Shown: positions 1-8,276 of the stretch, piece after piece | Position numbering within the stretch: position 1 is the stretch's first letter | Layout: the number at the start of each line of letters is the position of its first letter | DNA from: Chloroflexota bacterium | GTDB lineage: Bacteria > Chloroflexota > Dehalococcoidia > JACPPY01 | Direction of reading: 5' to 3' | Length of the DNA: 58,993 nucleotides | Assembly: GCA_016190755.1 (NCBI GenBank) | Contig: JACPPY010000076.1 | Coordinates: 1 to 58,993 of the forward strand | Program-made: the position numbers and the translations under genes | Notes under the pieces: generated by a model | Told to the model about the DNA's origin: nothing | What the model saw: the letters and a program-made list of their open reading frames with translations, nothing else | Databases searched by the model: none

Positions 1-1
1 A

Positions 2-1156
2 TCTGGGCCGCCGAGAACTCGTATCTGGGGCGAAAAACTCACTGTAGAAGATGGGCCTAGCAGCGACGCTAACTTCGAACTGGCTGTGGACGAAGGCACG
101 AACGCATCTTGTGCCCGGTGCCATACCGGGCAGGGATTCCTATCATGGATCAAACAGAGTGATATGACCAAGTCGCTTCAGGGCAAAAATGGCAACGCCA
201 CGGCGGACGAAATGGCCGCCATGGGCCTGACTAAAGACACCATTCAACCCATCACGTGTGCCACATGCCACGACCCGCATGATGAAGGGAATATGGTGGC
301 CAATCCCCCGGTCATCAAGGTCCGTATTGACGGCGACACCGCCATGCTGCCATCGGGCTTCAAAGCCATGGCGGTAGGCAAGGGCGCACTGTGCATTACA
401 TGCCACAACACTCGCAATGGTGCCCACAACGATGCTGCAGGGCCTGATCCTTCACCTGACCGCGCTCCTCACGTAGCCGCCCAGGGAGACGTGATCATGG
501 GCGAGAATGCCTACTTCGTCAAGACAGGAGCTCGTTCCGCTCACGCCAACATAGAAGACTCATGCGTCACCTGCCATGTCGAAAGCTCACCGCCGCCGAA
601 ACCGTACACGACGAGCACCAACCACTCCTTCGCCGCCAGTACCGCCATCTGCGGTGACTGCCACGGGAAGTACGAGAACGCCGACAACCTAATGGCTGCC
701 AATGAGGTCAAGCTGAAACAGCTTGGCGACAAGTTGTCGGCTTATGCCTTGAACAAGTTACCCGACAAGGTAATGCTCAAGGACTACACACCTCACAAAG
801 TTGGAAGCAGGGACTATGATGTGGCCAGCGACGCCACGTCGGTCAATAAGACTGACATCAGGTCTCTAACTCCCGTTGAGGTGCATGGACGGCAAGGGTT
901 CGTGATCACCTTCACCGCACCAGTAACCTTCACCTACTCGCCATCCGGCGAGGCATCACACACTCAATCCTTGTCGCAAGCGCAGGTGCAGCTTGGCGGC
1001 CTGACCAAAGACGGCACTGCCCTCGCGTTCGCTGTTACCGACCCACTTTACAGGGTAGGCTGGAACTACTGGCTGATCCACGGTGATGCCAGCATGGGCG
1101 TGCACAACCCGAGCTTCGTGACAGATGTACTCCCCAGGCATCAATCGATGCTCTGA
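2..1156 (+). CDS. Multihaem c-type cytochrome, 5'-truncated by window edge
   Basis: The reading frame is open from base 2, so the gene begins upstream of the window and its signal peptide is missing. Counting from the GTG at 86, five CxxCH haem-binding motifs are visible (Cys9, 58, 103, 160 and 189 with their partner Cys and His). Two lie in a TC-x-x-CH context typical of decahaem or doubled-CXXCH cytochromes. The last 150 residues carry no haem site and look like a beta-rich C-terminal domain. Such proteins move electrons outside the cytoplasmic membrane in anaerobic respiration. The exact family (nitrite-reductase-like, OmcA/DmsE-like or other) cannot be fixed without the N-terminus. A strong hairpin follows the stop codon. 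Confidence 0.85.
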   Translation, partial: SGPPRTRIWGEKLTVEDGPSSDANFELAVDEGTNASCARCHTGQGFLSWIKQSDMTKSLQGKNGNATADEMAAMGLTKDTIQPITCATCHDPHDEGNMVANPPVIKVRIDGDTAMLPSGFKAMAVGKGALCITCHNTRNGAHNDAAGPDPSPDRAPHVAAQGDVIMGENAYFVKTGARSAHANIEDSCVTCHVESSPPPKPYTTSTNHSFAASTAICGDCHGKYENADNLMAANEVKLKQLGDKLSAYALNKLPDKVMLKDYTPHKVGSRDYDVASDATSVNKTDIRSLTPVEVHGRQGFVITFTAPVTFTYSPSGEASHTQSLSQAQVQLGGLTKDGTALAFAVTDPLYRVGWNYWLIHGDASMGVHNPSFVTDVLPRHQSML

Positions 1157-1200
1157 AGTAGGTGCGACCAATGCCGAGCGCTGAAGCCATATTGGCGAGG

Positions 1201-1229
1201 CAGGGGAGGCCGGTCACCGGCCTCCCCTG
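1201..1229 (+). terminator. Perfect 14-bp hairpin after cytochrome gene
   Basis: Bases 1201-1214 and 1216-1229 are exact reverse complements (GC-rich arm caggggaggccggt). The hairpin lies 45 nt after the cytochrome stop codon. No run of T follows it, so it is either a terminator of the non-U-tract kind or an mRNA 3'-end stabiliser. Confidence 0.6.
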
Positions 1230-1423
1230 GTCATATTCCTGACCACTTCATCACCATGCTGCCACCAGCGACTATTCGTAGAAAGCCTTCTCTTTTTTCC
1301 GCGGACAGCCGAAAGTACTGCTCCGATTGTTGCTCAACGGCTCGACAATAACTAAATATGTCTTCAGACCCGGCTATTCGTTTCTTGGGCAATCATTGCA
1401 TGTACTATGTTTGCACTAGCAAC

Positions 1424-1429
1424 TATAAT
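1424..1429 (+). promoter_or_regulatory. -10 element TATAAT of the MFS gene, very short leader
   Basis: There is a perfect TATAAT 12 nt before the ATG at 1442. The -35 at 17-nt spacing (TGTACT) is poor. The predicted transcript start is near 1436, leaving about 6 nt of leader and no room for a Shine-Dalgarno site. Confidence 0.4.
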
Positions 1430-1441
1430 AAGCAATAAACC

Positions 1442-2899
1442 ATGACCGCACGCACATTGCAGCAAGACCGTGCCGGCTCCCGGGTTGGGCCGGGCATATC
1501 CACGAGACAGGCATACGTCTCTTTCGCCATTGTTTCTCTTGCCTTTCTCATGGCATCCATCGACTCGACGATCGTTGCTGTGAGCCTGCCAAACATGCTC
1601 GACGACCTCAAGACAAATCTGGCCTGGGTCGGGTGGACGTTAACTGGCTATCAGTTCTCAGCATCAATTGCAATGCCGATAGTTGGCAAGATCAGCGACG
1701 AGTTTGGACGCAAACGGCTGTTTCTCGCTGCCGTCGTCATCTTCACTATCAGCTCGTTGGCTGCTGGCCTGGCGCCTAACATCTATTGGCTTATTGCGTT
1801 CCGTTTTCTGCAGGGTGTCGGAGGCGGCGCATTCATGCCTTCGGCGACAGGGATCGTGTGTGATGCGTTTGGTGAGCGAAGGGCCTCGGCTGTCGGGTTC
1901 TTCAACAGCATATATCCCATCGGCGGCATCCTGGGACCAAATATAGGCGGACTCATCGTCGGCCATTTTTCCTGGCGCTGGATTTTCTTCGTCAACGTCC
2001 CCATCGGAGCAGCCCTTTTTGTCTTCGGGACAATGCTGCTGCCTAAGAGCAACGTGCTGCCACCGGACCGTCGCGCCGACATTGTTGGCGCGGGGCTGTT
2101 CAGTGGTGGAGTTCTCGCACTCCTCTACGGCATGACTAACTGGGCGGAACATCCTGGAAGCATAGGGACAACAACTGTGGCCATGTTTGCAACAGGGATA
2201 TTACTTCTTTTCATCTTCGCCAGGCATGAGGTCAGGGCACAGCACCCCATAGTAGATATCGGGCTGCTCAGATCGCGTCCCTTCCTGGCAGCCAACGTCT
2301 ACAATTTCCTTTTCGGTGCAGCAATTTTCAGCGTATTGTCCTTCATTCCCTACTATGCTGTAGTTGGCTACGGCCTGACAACTGAAGAAAGCGGCCTGCT
2401 TCTTACACCGCGCTCATTAGTCATGATCCCGGCAGCAGTCCTGACCAGCCTGTTCATAACCCGCCTCCGGTATCGTCTGCCTATGATAATAGGTTTGGTG
2501 ACAATATCAGGCGGCCTTGCTCTCTTGAGTCGCGGTTATCATGACCCGGTAGTATTCGGTCTGGGTATGAGCAACATGGTGCTGTTAGCCCTCCTTGTGG
2601 CGATAAACGGTCTCGGTATGGGAATAGCCAGTCCTGCCTCCAACAACGCCGCTCTTGACCTGATGCCGGACAAAGTGGCTGCCGCATCCGGACTACGCGG
2701 CATGTTCCGTAGCGTCGGTGGAGCATTCGGCACTACGATACTAATCCTGGTACTCAGCCACTTCGAAGACAAGGCGCAGGGGATGCAAACGGTCTTCCTC
2801 TATTTCGCTGCACTGTTGCTGCTTCCCATTTTGATAGTCTTCCTGATCCCGGATATGGAACGGGAGAAGGGGAACCACCGCAAAGATGTTCCGCAATGA
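1442..2899 (+). CDS. MFS drug exporter, DHA2 (EmrB/QacA) family
   Basis: This is a 485-residue integral membrane protein of the size and hydropathy of 14-helix DHA2 proton antiporters. The first helix carries the ASIDSTIVAVSLP signature of the family. The A-motif loop GKISDEFGRKR follows around residue 87, and the antiporter C-motif with GPxxGG lies at about 165-170. Substrates are likely hydrophobic drugs or metabolites pumped out across the cytoplasmic membrane; the sequence does not reveal which. It is a single-gene unit between two intergenic gaps. No Shine-Dalgarno sequence precedes the ATG, and a TATAAT sits only 12 nt upstream, so translation may start on a nearly leaderless mRNA. Confidence 0.88.
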   Translation: MTARTLQQDRAGSRVGPGISTRQAYVSFAIVSLAFLMASIDSTIVAVSLPNMLDDLKTNLAWVGWTLTGYQFSASIAMPIVGKISDEFGRKRLFLAAVVIFTISSLAAGLAPNIYWLIAFRFLQGVGGGAFMPSATGIVCDAFGERRASAVGFFNSIYPIGGILGPNIGGLIVGHFSWRWIFFVNVPIGAALFVFGTMLLPKSNVLPPDRRADIVGAGLFSGGVLALLYGMTNWAEHPGSIGTTTVAMFATGILLLFIFARHEVRAQHPIVDIGLLRSRPFLAANVYNFLFGAAIFSVLSFIPYYAVVGYGLTTEESGLLLTPRSLVMIPAAVLTSLFITRLRYRLPMIIGLVTISGGLALLSRGYHDPVVFGLGMSNMVLLALLVAINGLGMGIASPASNNAALDLMPDKVAAASGLRGMFRSVGGAFGTTILILVLSHFEDKAQGMQTVFLYFAALLLLPILIVFLIPDMEREKGNHRKDVPQ

Positions 2900-2998
2900 G
2901 ACCTGGGTCAGAACAATAAAACTTGCTGCGATCAGATTGTCACTTGCCTGCTCGGTACATGTTTTGCCTTGCTCATGACAGCCTGTATCCCGGATGTC

Positions 2999-3865
2999 TC
3001 AAGGACCGTCTCTTGCTGTCCTCTCTTCATCCGGGGCCAGGCCGGGTACAACCGATACTAAACGTGAATGCCTCGTGCGTCTAATTTCCTGTATGAGCAA
3101 TCCCAGGCTGGTCCCGCCAACCGCCACATACGCGGCGAAAATGAAATAGAGCCTGTCGAGGCCACTACCGATATTCCAGGCAGTATGCAACAAAACCACA
3201 AACAGGAACATACCCACAGGCTTCCAATTGAATAGATGTCCCGTTCGGCCACGTTCGCGCCACATCACTGCACACACCAGCCCTGTCCACGCCGCATGGC
3301 CCGCGGGTGACAGGAACCCACGTACCAGAAGCACTTCCTGCATCGACCCGACGCTACCTTGAGAGTCGATAAGTGCAACCATTCCATAGCCGGCAGTCTC
3401 CAACGCGGAAAACCCCATTCCGGCTGCGACACCGAAGAGAAGGCCATCAGCTTCCGACCGGTAGCTCCACCTCAGGTATATGGCAAGCGGTAATATCAGT
3501 TTGGCGCTCTCCTCTATTAGCCCGACACCAAGCAGGCCAGGAATGTCCAAGTCGTTGAGTATTTGGTGTTCCAGGACCCCGGCAACAATGATGCCGACCG
3601 TCCCGCCTATGAGGAAACACACCAGCAGTAGAGTCAGAGGGAGCAGGCTGTGCACCTGCTGGTCGAGCTCGCGCTCCTGACTATAGAAGTAGGCAACGAA
3701 AGCCATGGGTATCGCAAAGGCACCTAGAAGAATGACTGTTGGAGAGTAATGGGGATTGCCGGTGAACTTCAAGGCCTGTTCGGATATCACGAACAGGATA
3801 AATCCTATAGAGAATACCTGAAACCATCTCTGATAAAAAAGGCGTAAAGATAACTGCAAACGCAT
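2999..3865 (-). CDS. PrsW-family intramembrane metalloprotease
   Basis: The protein has 288 residues and about eight hydrophobic segments. It carries the four conserved PrsW (PF13367) blocks: GLIEESAKL (the EExxK motif), GMGFSALET (FxxxE), SPAGHAAWTG and LLHTAWNIG, with the two histidines expected to bind metal. In Bacillus, PrsW cleaves an anti-sigma factor in the membrane. Here no anti-sigma or sigma gene is adjacent, so the substrate is unknown. The ATG at 3865 is preceded by a GAGGT ribosome-binding site. A second PrsW-like protein is encoded at 51212-51892, and the two are divergent in sequence and length. Confidence 0.85.
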   Translation of the reverse strand: MRLQLSLRLFYQRWFQVFSIGFILFVISEQALKFTGNPHYSPTVILLGAFAIPMAFVAYFYSQERELDQQVHSLLPLTLLLVCFLIGGTVGIIVAGVLEHQILNDLDIPGLLGVGLIEESAKLILPLAIYLRWSYRSEADGLLFGVAAGMGFSALETAGYGMVALIDSQGSVGSMQEVLLVRGFLSPAGHAAWTGLVCAVMWRERGRTGHLFNWKPVGMFLFVVLLHTAWNIGSGLDRLYFIFAAYVAVGGTSLGLLIQEIRRTRHSRLVSVVPGLAPDEERTARDGP

Positions 3866-4058
3866 TACCTCGGATGTGTTCCGCCGCGGCCCGGAAGAGG
3901 GAGATGTACCCTGTCTAACTTAATTCTAGCACCGTCGCTGGCATGTCTCCGAAGTTTGCATCGGGCGTCTCACGACTCCTATGCAAGCGGGTTCAGGAAA
4001 AGAGCAATAATATGCTTCGGGAGTCTGCCAACATCGGCAGGGCAGCGGTTTAGCTGGA

Positions 4059-4406
4059 TCAAGTTGCGCCAAGCACGACGCCCAGGCTCAGAATGCAAAG
4101 TATTACCAAGGCCATAGCCGCGTAGGTAAGTTCACGACGGATGATAAAGTACACAGCACAGATAATAACTGCTATTATGGGCGTAAGCAGCAGCGCCAGT
4201 ATTCCCAACGAGACTAATGCCGCTGGTTCTCCGTGCAACAATGAGGACAGGACGCCCCCGAAAGCTATCCCGTCACGAACCGGCGCACCCTGTAGGCTGA
4301 TCCAGATAAACCCTATGATTGTGAGGACAAAGGACGATACCAGACCGGTCAGGAAAGCCTGCCGGAGCCAGGCATAAAGTCGGACATCGTTGCGGTCCGT
4401 CGTCAC
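4059..4406 (-). CDS. DUF1634 membrane protein, partner of TauE/SafE exporter
   Basis: This is a small membrane protein of 115 residues with three hydrophobic helices, matching the DUF1634 pattern. I place the start at the GTG at 4406, not the longer frame that begins at 4451, because this GTG overlaps the stop of the upstream gene in a GTGA arrangement and has an AGGGGTGA ribosome-binding site at good spacing. DUF1634 genes are commonly found immediately after TSUP-type exporters, as here, so the two products probably work together. The biochemical role is not known. Confidence 0.75.
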   Translation of the reverse strand: MTTDRNDVRLYAWLRQAFLTGLVSSFVLTIIGFIWISLQGAPVRDGIAFGGVLSSLLHGEPAALVSLGILALLLTPIIAVIICAVYFIIRRELTYAAMALVILCILSLGVVLGAT

Positions 4407-5251
4407 AAGTTCACCCCTACTGCCCGCAGCAGCATGAGCACCGCTACACACACGAGTACGGCCGAGAAGGCCAGCCGCAACTTGTTGCCGTTCACCCTAC
4501 GGGTAACGACGACTCCGGACTGGGCCCCGAGAAAGATGCCTACCAGCACAGGGGCCGTTGTCAGCAGATCGACGTAACCACGAACATAGTAGACGAAAGC
4601 GCTGGCCACAGCCGTTATTCCGATCATGAAATTGCTGGTACCTATTGCCGCTTTAATCGGCAGCCCCATCACCAGGTTCATCACAGGCACCTGGATTACG
4701 CCGCCACCTATGCCAAGCAGGCCGGACATTGCACCAGCAACTGCGCTGGCACAAAGCCCCTGTCTGACACGTATTACACAATACCTGACCTCGCCACCGC
4801 CTCCAGGGTCACGGTAGGACGCCTGAAGGGAAGTGGCAAAATTATGGTTGTTCGTGTCGGGGAGGGCGGCCACATTGATGGCAGTATTTCTGTTACGGAA
4901 CATGAAATAGCCGCTCAGGACAAGCCCCACCGCGAAAATCCCCGACAACCACCTCGCGCTCAAAAACATGCCCAAAAACGCTCCTGCGAGGGCTCCCGCT
5001 GTAGTAGTAGTCTCCAACAATACGCCCAGCCGGACATTGGTGAATCGAGCCTTAATATAAGAGGTGACAGAGCTGCAGCCAGTGCCGGCGACAGCTATAA
5101 GACTCATTGCAATAGCAGCATGCAAGGGAATGCCCGCGGCCAACGTCAACAAGGGCACGACAAATATTCCACCGCCGACTCCCATCATAGCGCCGAAGGC
5201 ACCGGCAGCTAGGCCGATAAGGATCAACAGACCTATATCTAACCAGTGCAT
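4403..5251 (-). CDS. TauE/SafE (TSUP) family anion exporter
   Basis: The product has 282 residues and eight predicted membrane helices in two halves. Each half opens with the TSUP repeat signature: GAFGAMMGVGGG near the N-terminus and GAMSGLLGIGGG near residue 165. Family members export sulfite, sulfonates or related organic anions, or take up sulfur compounds. The open frame extends upstream to 5443, but that part has no membrane character; the ATG at 5251 places the first helix at residue 3, as usual in the family. It is translationally coupled to the downstream DUF1634 gene. The substrate is not evident from the context. Confidence 0.85.
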   Translation of the reverse strand: MHWLDIGLLILIGLAAGAFGAMMGVGGGIFVVPLLTLAAGIPLHAAIAMSLIAVAGTGCSSVTSYIKARFTNVRLGVLLETTTTAGALAGAFLGMFLSARWLSGIFAVGLVLSGYFMFRNRNTAINVAALPDTNNHNFATSLQASYRDPGGGGEVRYCVIRVRQGLCASAVAGAMSGLLGIGGGVIQVPVMNLVMGLPIKAAIGTSNFMIGITAVASAFVYYVRGYVDLLTTAPVLVGIFLGAQSGVVVTRRVNGNKLRLAFSAVLVCVAVLMLLRAVGVNL

Positions 5252-5413
5252 GCCATGAATATTAACACAAGCGCCATGCAGAAAGAACCGTTCACAGGTT
5301 TGTAACCACGCGTTCCGGTCATTCCTGTTGTATACTATCCCTGTTATCGCTTGTGTTAGTTTCCATGTCCGGGCTTGAATGACGAGAGCCATGTGCATTC
5401 CTCGGGAGGTACG

Positions 5414-5980
5414 ATGAGTACTTATACTGGACCACGAAGACACGCCGATGACCCTGAACGCAGAAAATGGCAGAATCCTGAGGCACTGCTGGCAGATATC
5501 GGGCTGAAGCCAGGGATGGTTATCGCCGATATTGGCTGCGGCGGCGGGTTCTTTGCGCTACCAGCTGCCAGAATATTGGGTGAGAAAGGGCAGGTTTATG
5601 GTGTTGATATAGACGCCGGGTCCGTAAGCGAATTGGAAAGCCTGGCCGCCAAGGAAGGCCTGACGAATATTAAACTGACGGTCGGCAAGGCCGAACAGGC
5701 TGTGCTTTGCAACTCATGTGCTGACGTCGTGTTCTTTGGCATAGACCTCCATGATTTTGAGGATCCGAATCAAGTTCTTCGCAACGCGAGAAAAATGCTC
5801 AGGCCCGGAGGTGAACTGGTTGACCTTGATTGGAAGAAAGAGCCAATGCCTCTTGGCCCACCTTTACAGAAGAGGTTCAGCGAAAATGATGCGGCCCGGC
5901 TGATAAGTGCTGCCGGTTTCAAGGTCGTGAACACAAAAGACGTCGGGCCCTATCATTACCTTATCACCGCCAGGAAATAG
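5414..5980 (+). CDS. Class I SAM-dependent methyltransferase
   Basis: The protein has 188 residues with the Rossmann methyltransferase motifs in order: motif I VIADIGCGGGFFALP, an acidic residue at the end of strand 2 (VYGVDID), the VVFFGIDLHDF segment at motif IV, and the post-motif block MLRPGGELVDLDWK. This resembles UbiE/Methyltransf_25 enzymes. The methyl acceptor cannot be told. The start is the ATG at 5414, with GGAGG at 5405-5409, and not the longer frame from 5375. A nitroreductase follows 50 nt later on the same strand and is probably co-transcribed. Confidence 0.85.
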   Translation: MSTYTGPRRHADDPERRKWQNPEALLADIGLKPGMVIADIGCGGGFFALPAARILGEKGQVYGVDIDAGSVSELESLAAKEGLTNIKLTVGKAEQAVLCNSCADVVFFGIDLHDFEDPNQVLRNARKMLRPGGELVDLDWKKEPMPLGPPLQKRFSENDAARLISAAGFKVVNTKDVGPYHYLITARK

Positions 5981-6030
5981 GGCCCCTTTGCGGCCTGCAG
6001 GCCACAGAAAACAGTGAAAAGGAGATGCTG

Positions 6031-6540
6031 GTGGACTTTTTCCAAGTGATCCAGAAGCGCTATAGCGTGAGGTCATACAAGCCTGACCCGGTGGAGGACC
6101 AGAAGCTACAATCGATCATCGAGGCAGCGAGGCTGGCGCCGACTGCGTCCAACCGGCAACCCTTCAAGTTCATCGTCATACATACATCTGGACGGGAAGC
6201 AGAGCTCAACCAAATATACGCTCGTCCGTGGTTTGCTCAAGCCCCGTTGTTGATCGGCATTTTCACAACGCCAGATATCGCTTGGGTAAGAAGAGACGGC
6301 AAAAACTACTCGGACATAGACGCCGCGATAGCCATGGACCACCTTATACTGGCGGCCACTGAGCTTGGCTTGGGCACTTGCTGGGTGGCTGCGTTCGATC
6401 CGGTGGCTACGCGCCGGGTCTTGGGCCTTCCAGAAGGCGTGGAGCCCATCGCGTTCACACCGTTGGGTTATCCGAACGACCAGCCTAAAGCAAAAAAACG
6501 CAAAACCTCGTCCGACCTGGTCAAATACGACCGCTGGTAG
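6031..6540 (+). CDS. Nitroreductase-family flavoprotein
   Basis: This 169-residue FMN-dependent nitroreductase-like protein has the N-terminal RYSVRSYKPDPV signature for FMN phosphate binding, then ARLAPTASNRQPFKF, and a central LGLGTCWVAAF block near residue 120. These enzymes use NAD(P)H to reduce nitro groups, quinones or flavins. The GTG at 6031 is the best start, 6 nt after the AAAAGGAG site; the ATG at 6025 is too close to it. The lack of extensions suggests a minimal form of the fold that dimerises. A second, distinct member lies at 45975-46634. Confidence 0.85.
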   Translation: MDFFQVIQKRYSVRSYKPDPVEDQKLQSIIEAARLAPTASNRQPFKFIVIHTSGREAELNQIYARPWFAQAPLLIGIFTTPDIAWVRRDGKNYSDIDAAIAMDHLILAATELGLGTCWVAAFDPVATRRVLGLPEGVEPIAFTPLGYPNDQPKAKKRKTSSDLVKYDRW

Positions 6541-6802
6541 TTCTTTCTGCTGTCGCAGCCCGACTCAGTACCTGAACTGGGGGCTCTCTAACGCACCAGC
6601 AGATCGGCCTTCAGAACCTTAGCCTAACTGCCTGAAGCACATTCAGGTCTTGAGTCTTGCCGCTTGCATGCGGATAACAGCAACGCTGCCCCCATTTGCA
6701 TGCCTCCAGCCGAACATCCTGCCACAAAACGGCGGGCCGGCCAAATATGGCACGCGAACCGAACAGTGGTTTGTTGGCGGGGATCAAATGCGAGAGTAAC
6801 TC

Positions 6803-6830
6803 TTGACCTCTGCATTCCGTTGTATATTAG
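6803..6830 (+). promoter_or_regulatory. Possible sigma70 promoter TTGACC-N16-TATTAG
   Basis: TTGACC lies at 6803-6808 and a TATATTAG stretch at 6823-6830. The predicted transcript start near 6837 falls inside the longest version of the next open frame, which argues for the later start at 6886. Confidence 0.35.
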
Positions 6831-6885
6831 TGATAGGACCCCATCACGAACGAGCCTTGAAATATGCAGCCGGGAGAGACAGGCT

Positions 6886-8244
6886 TTGAACCATATTAGA
6901 AGCCCCTTCCAAACATATGCCCTGGCCATATCATCGGCCATAGCCGCGCTGATCAGGCTGGTAACAGCACCGCTCTCATCCGGGGCTGACGTCCCTCAGT
7001 TCTGGGCCTTTGCGCGGGTGTTCCAGGAATATGGACTTCACTTCTATCGCTACGCCGATGCCACCCTTGATATCTTTCCCGTAAAAGGGTGGCGTTTCGT
7101 CTATCCGCCCGTATGGCTCTTCATTTCGAGGTTGTCGTTGTTCGCCGCACCCGCGAGTATGGTTACCAGCGACATGGTGGACACGAGTTGGCGCATCGCG
7201 ATCAAGGCACCTACTATCGCCGCAGACATAGCGATTGGACTTCTCCTCTTTTGGGCGGTGACAGGATCTATGTGGCGAAAGCTGCTCTTTGCTGCTCTTT
7301 GGCTGTTTCATCCCCAGGCATGGTATGAATCGGCGGTCTTCGGACAATTCGATGCCGTAGCGGGTGTGTGCCTACTGGCCGCGGTGCTGATGCTGGAACG
7401 CAAAAGAGACCGCCTGGCTTTCCTGTTCGCCGGTCTCGCCCTCATGACCAAGCAGCACCTAGCCCTGTCGGTGGTGTTACTGGTGGTCGTGAGCGCCCGG
7501 AGTCTTCCCTTGCGTTCTTTCCTTGTGGACCTTGCAATAATGGCCGGGGTTGTCCTGGCATTATCGCTGCCATTCACGGTACTGGGCGATGCACGGGTTT
7601 ACATCGCCTCGATTGCAAAGCCGACACTTGGCTCGGGCTACCAGAACCCGCTAATGTACGCATTCAGCGGCAGTGCCTCGCTTCTGACGTACCTGCACAA
7701 CGTATTCGGCTGGGACACCGTAGGTCTTTTTGCCTGGAATTCCCGCCTGATCATAGCGGTGGCGGTGGTCGCCATTTTCGTATGCTACCTCAAGCCAGTC
7801 ACGCCGCTGCAAGCAACTTTGGTCGGCTTTTTGCTCTTCATAGGACTGTCGTATCAGGTCAATTACCAGTACTTGATCGTATATATACCGCTGGCCATAT
7901 TGGCGGCTTCCAGGGCACGTGGCTGGGAAAAGGCTCTCGACCTGGCGCTGGCATTTGCCCCGGCTGTCTGGCTGTGGCTATTCGATGTTTCCTTTTGGTT
8001 CACCTACTATTCACCGCCCCATTTCGAGGTCGTATCACCACTCAGTCGCATAGGTTTGGTGAGGTACGTGCCCGATTTTTCGTACGTCGCCCTGGCCGTG
8101 GTCGTCATGCTGCTCTGTCTAACGTATGTCGCGTTGACTCTGTTCCGCGCCACACAAGAGACAGAAAATCAGGGACTGACCGCCGTGGGTACAAGCAAGG
8201 AAGCCGGAAACAGAGAACACTTGAAACAGAAGCTTACAGTGTGA
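6886..8244 (+). CDS. Membrane glycosyltransferase, GT-C fold (GT87/PIG-M-like)
   Basis: The protein has about ten membrane helices. Helix-loop landmarks match GT-C mannosyltransferase-type enzymes: an acidic residue in the first periplasmic loop (SGADVPQFWAFA), a YPPVWLF stretch after FVY, and HPQAWYESAVFGQFDAV followed by a K-Q segment (MTKQHLAL). Such enzymes take a polyprenyl-phosphate sugar and add it to an acceptor outside the membrane, in cell-envelope glycan or glycolipid synthesis. The frame is open from 6664, but the first 74 codons lack family character and cover a possible promoter. The TTG at 6886, with GGGAG upstream, is preferred, giving 452 residues. The C-terminal 40 residues are polar and probably cytoplasmic. 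Confidence 0.7.
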   Translation: MNHIRSPFQTYALAISSAIAALIRLVTAPLSSGADVPQFWAFARVFQEYGLHFYRYADATLDIFPVKGWRFVYPPVWLFISRLSLFAAPASMVTSDMVDTSWRIAIKAPTIAADIAIGLLLFWAVTGSMWRKLLFAALWLFHPQAWYESAVFGQFDAVAGVCLLAAVLMLERKRDRLAFLFAGLALMTKQHLALSVVLLVVVSARSLPLRSFLVDLAIMAGVVLALSLPFTVLGDARVYIASIAKPTLGSGYQNPLMYAFSGSASLLTYLHNVFGWDTVGLFAWNSRLIIAVAVVAIFVCYLKPVTPLQATLVGFLLFIGLSYQVNYQYLIVYIPLAILAASRARGWEKALDLALAFAPAVWLWLFDVSFWFTYYSPPHFEVVSPLSRIGLVRYVPDFSYVALAVVVMLLCLTYVALTLFRATQETENQGLTAVGTSKEAGNREHLKQKLTV

Positions 8245-8276
8245 CTCAACCATAGAGCACTCCATTCCAATACATT

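Noticed and set aside
7368..8255. 295-codon plus-strand frame inside the glycosyltransferase
   Set aside because: It is out of frame with a strongly hydrophobic real protein and is rich in Gly, Arg and Pro without a fold-like pattern.
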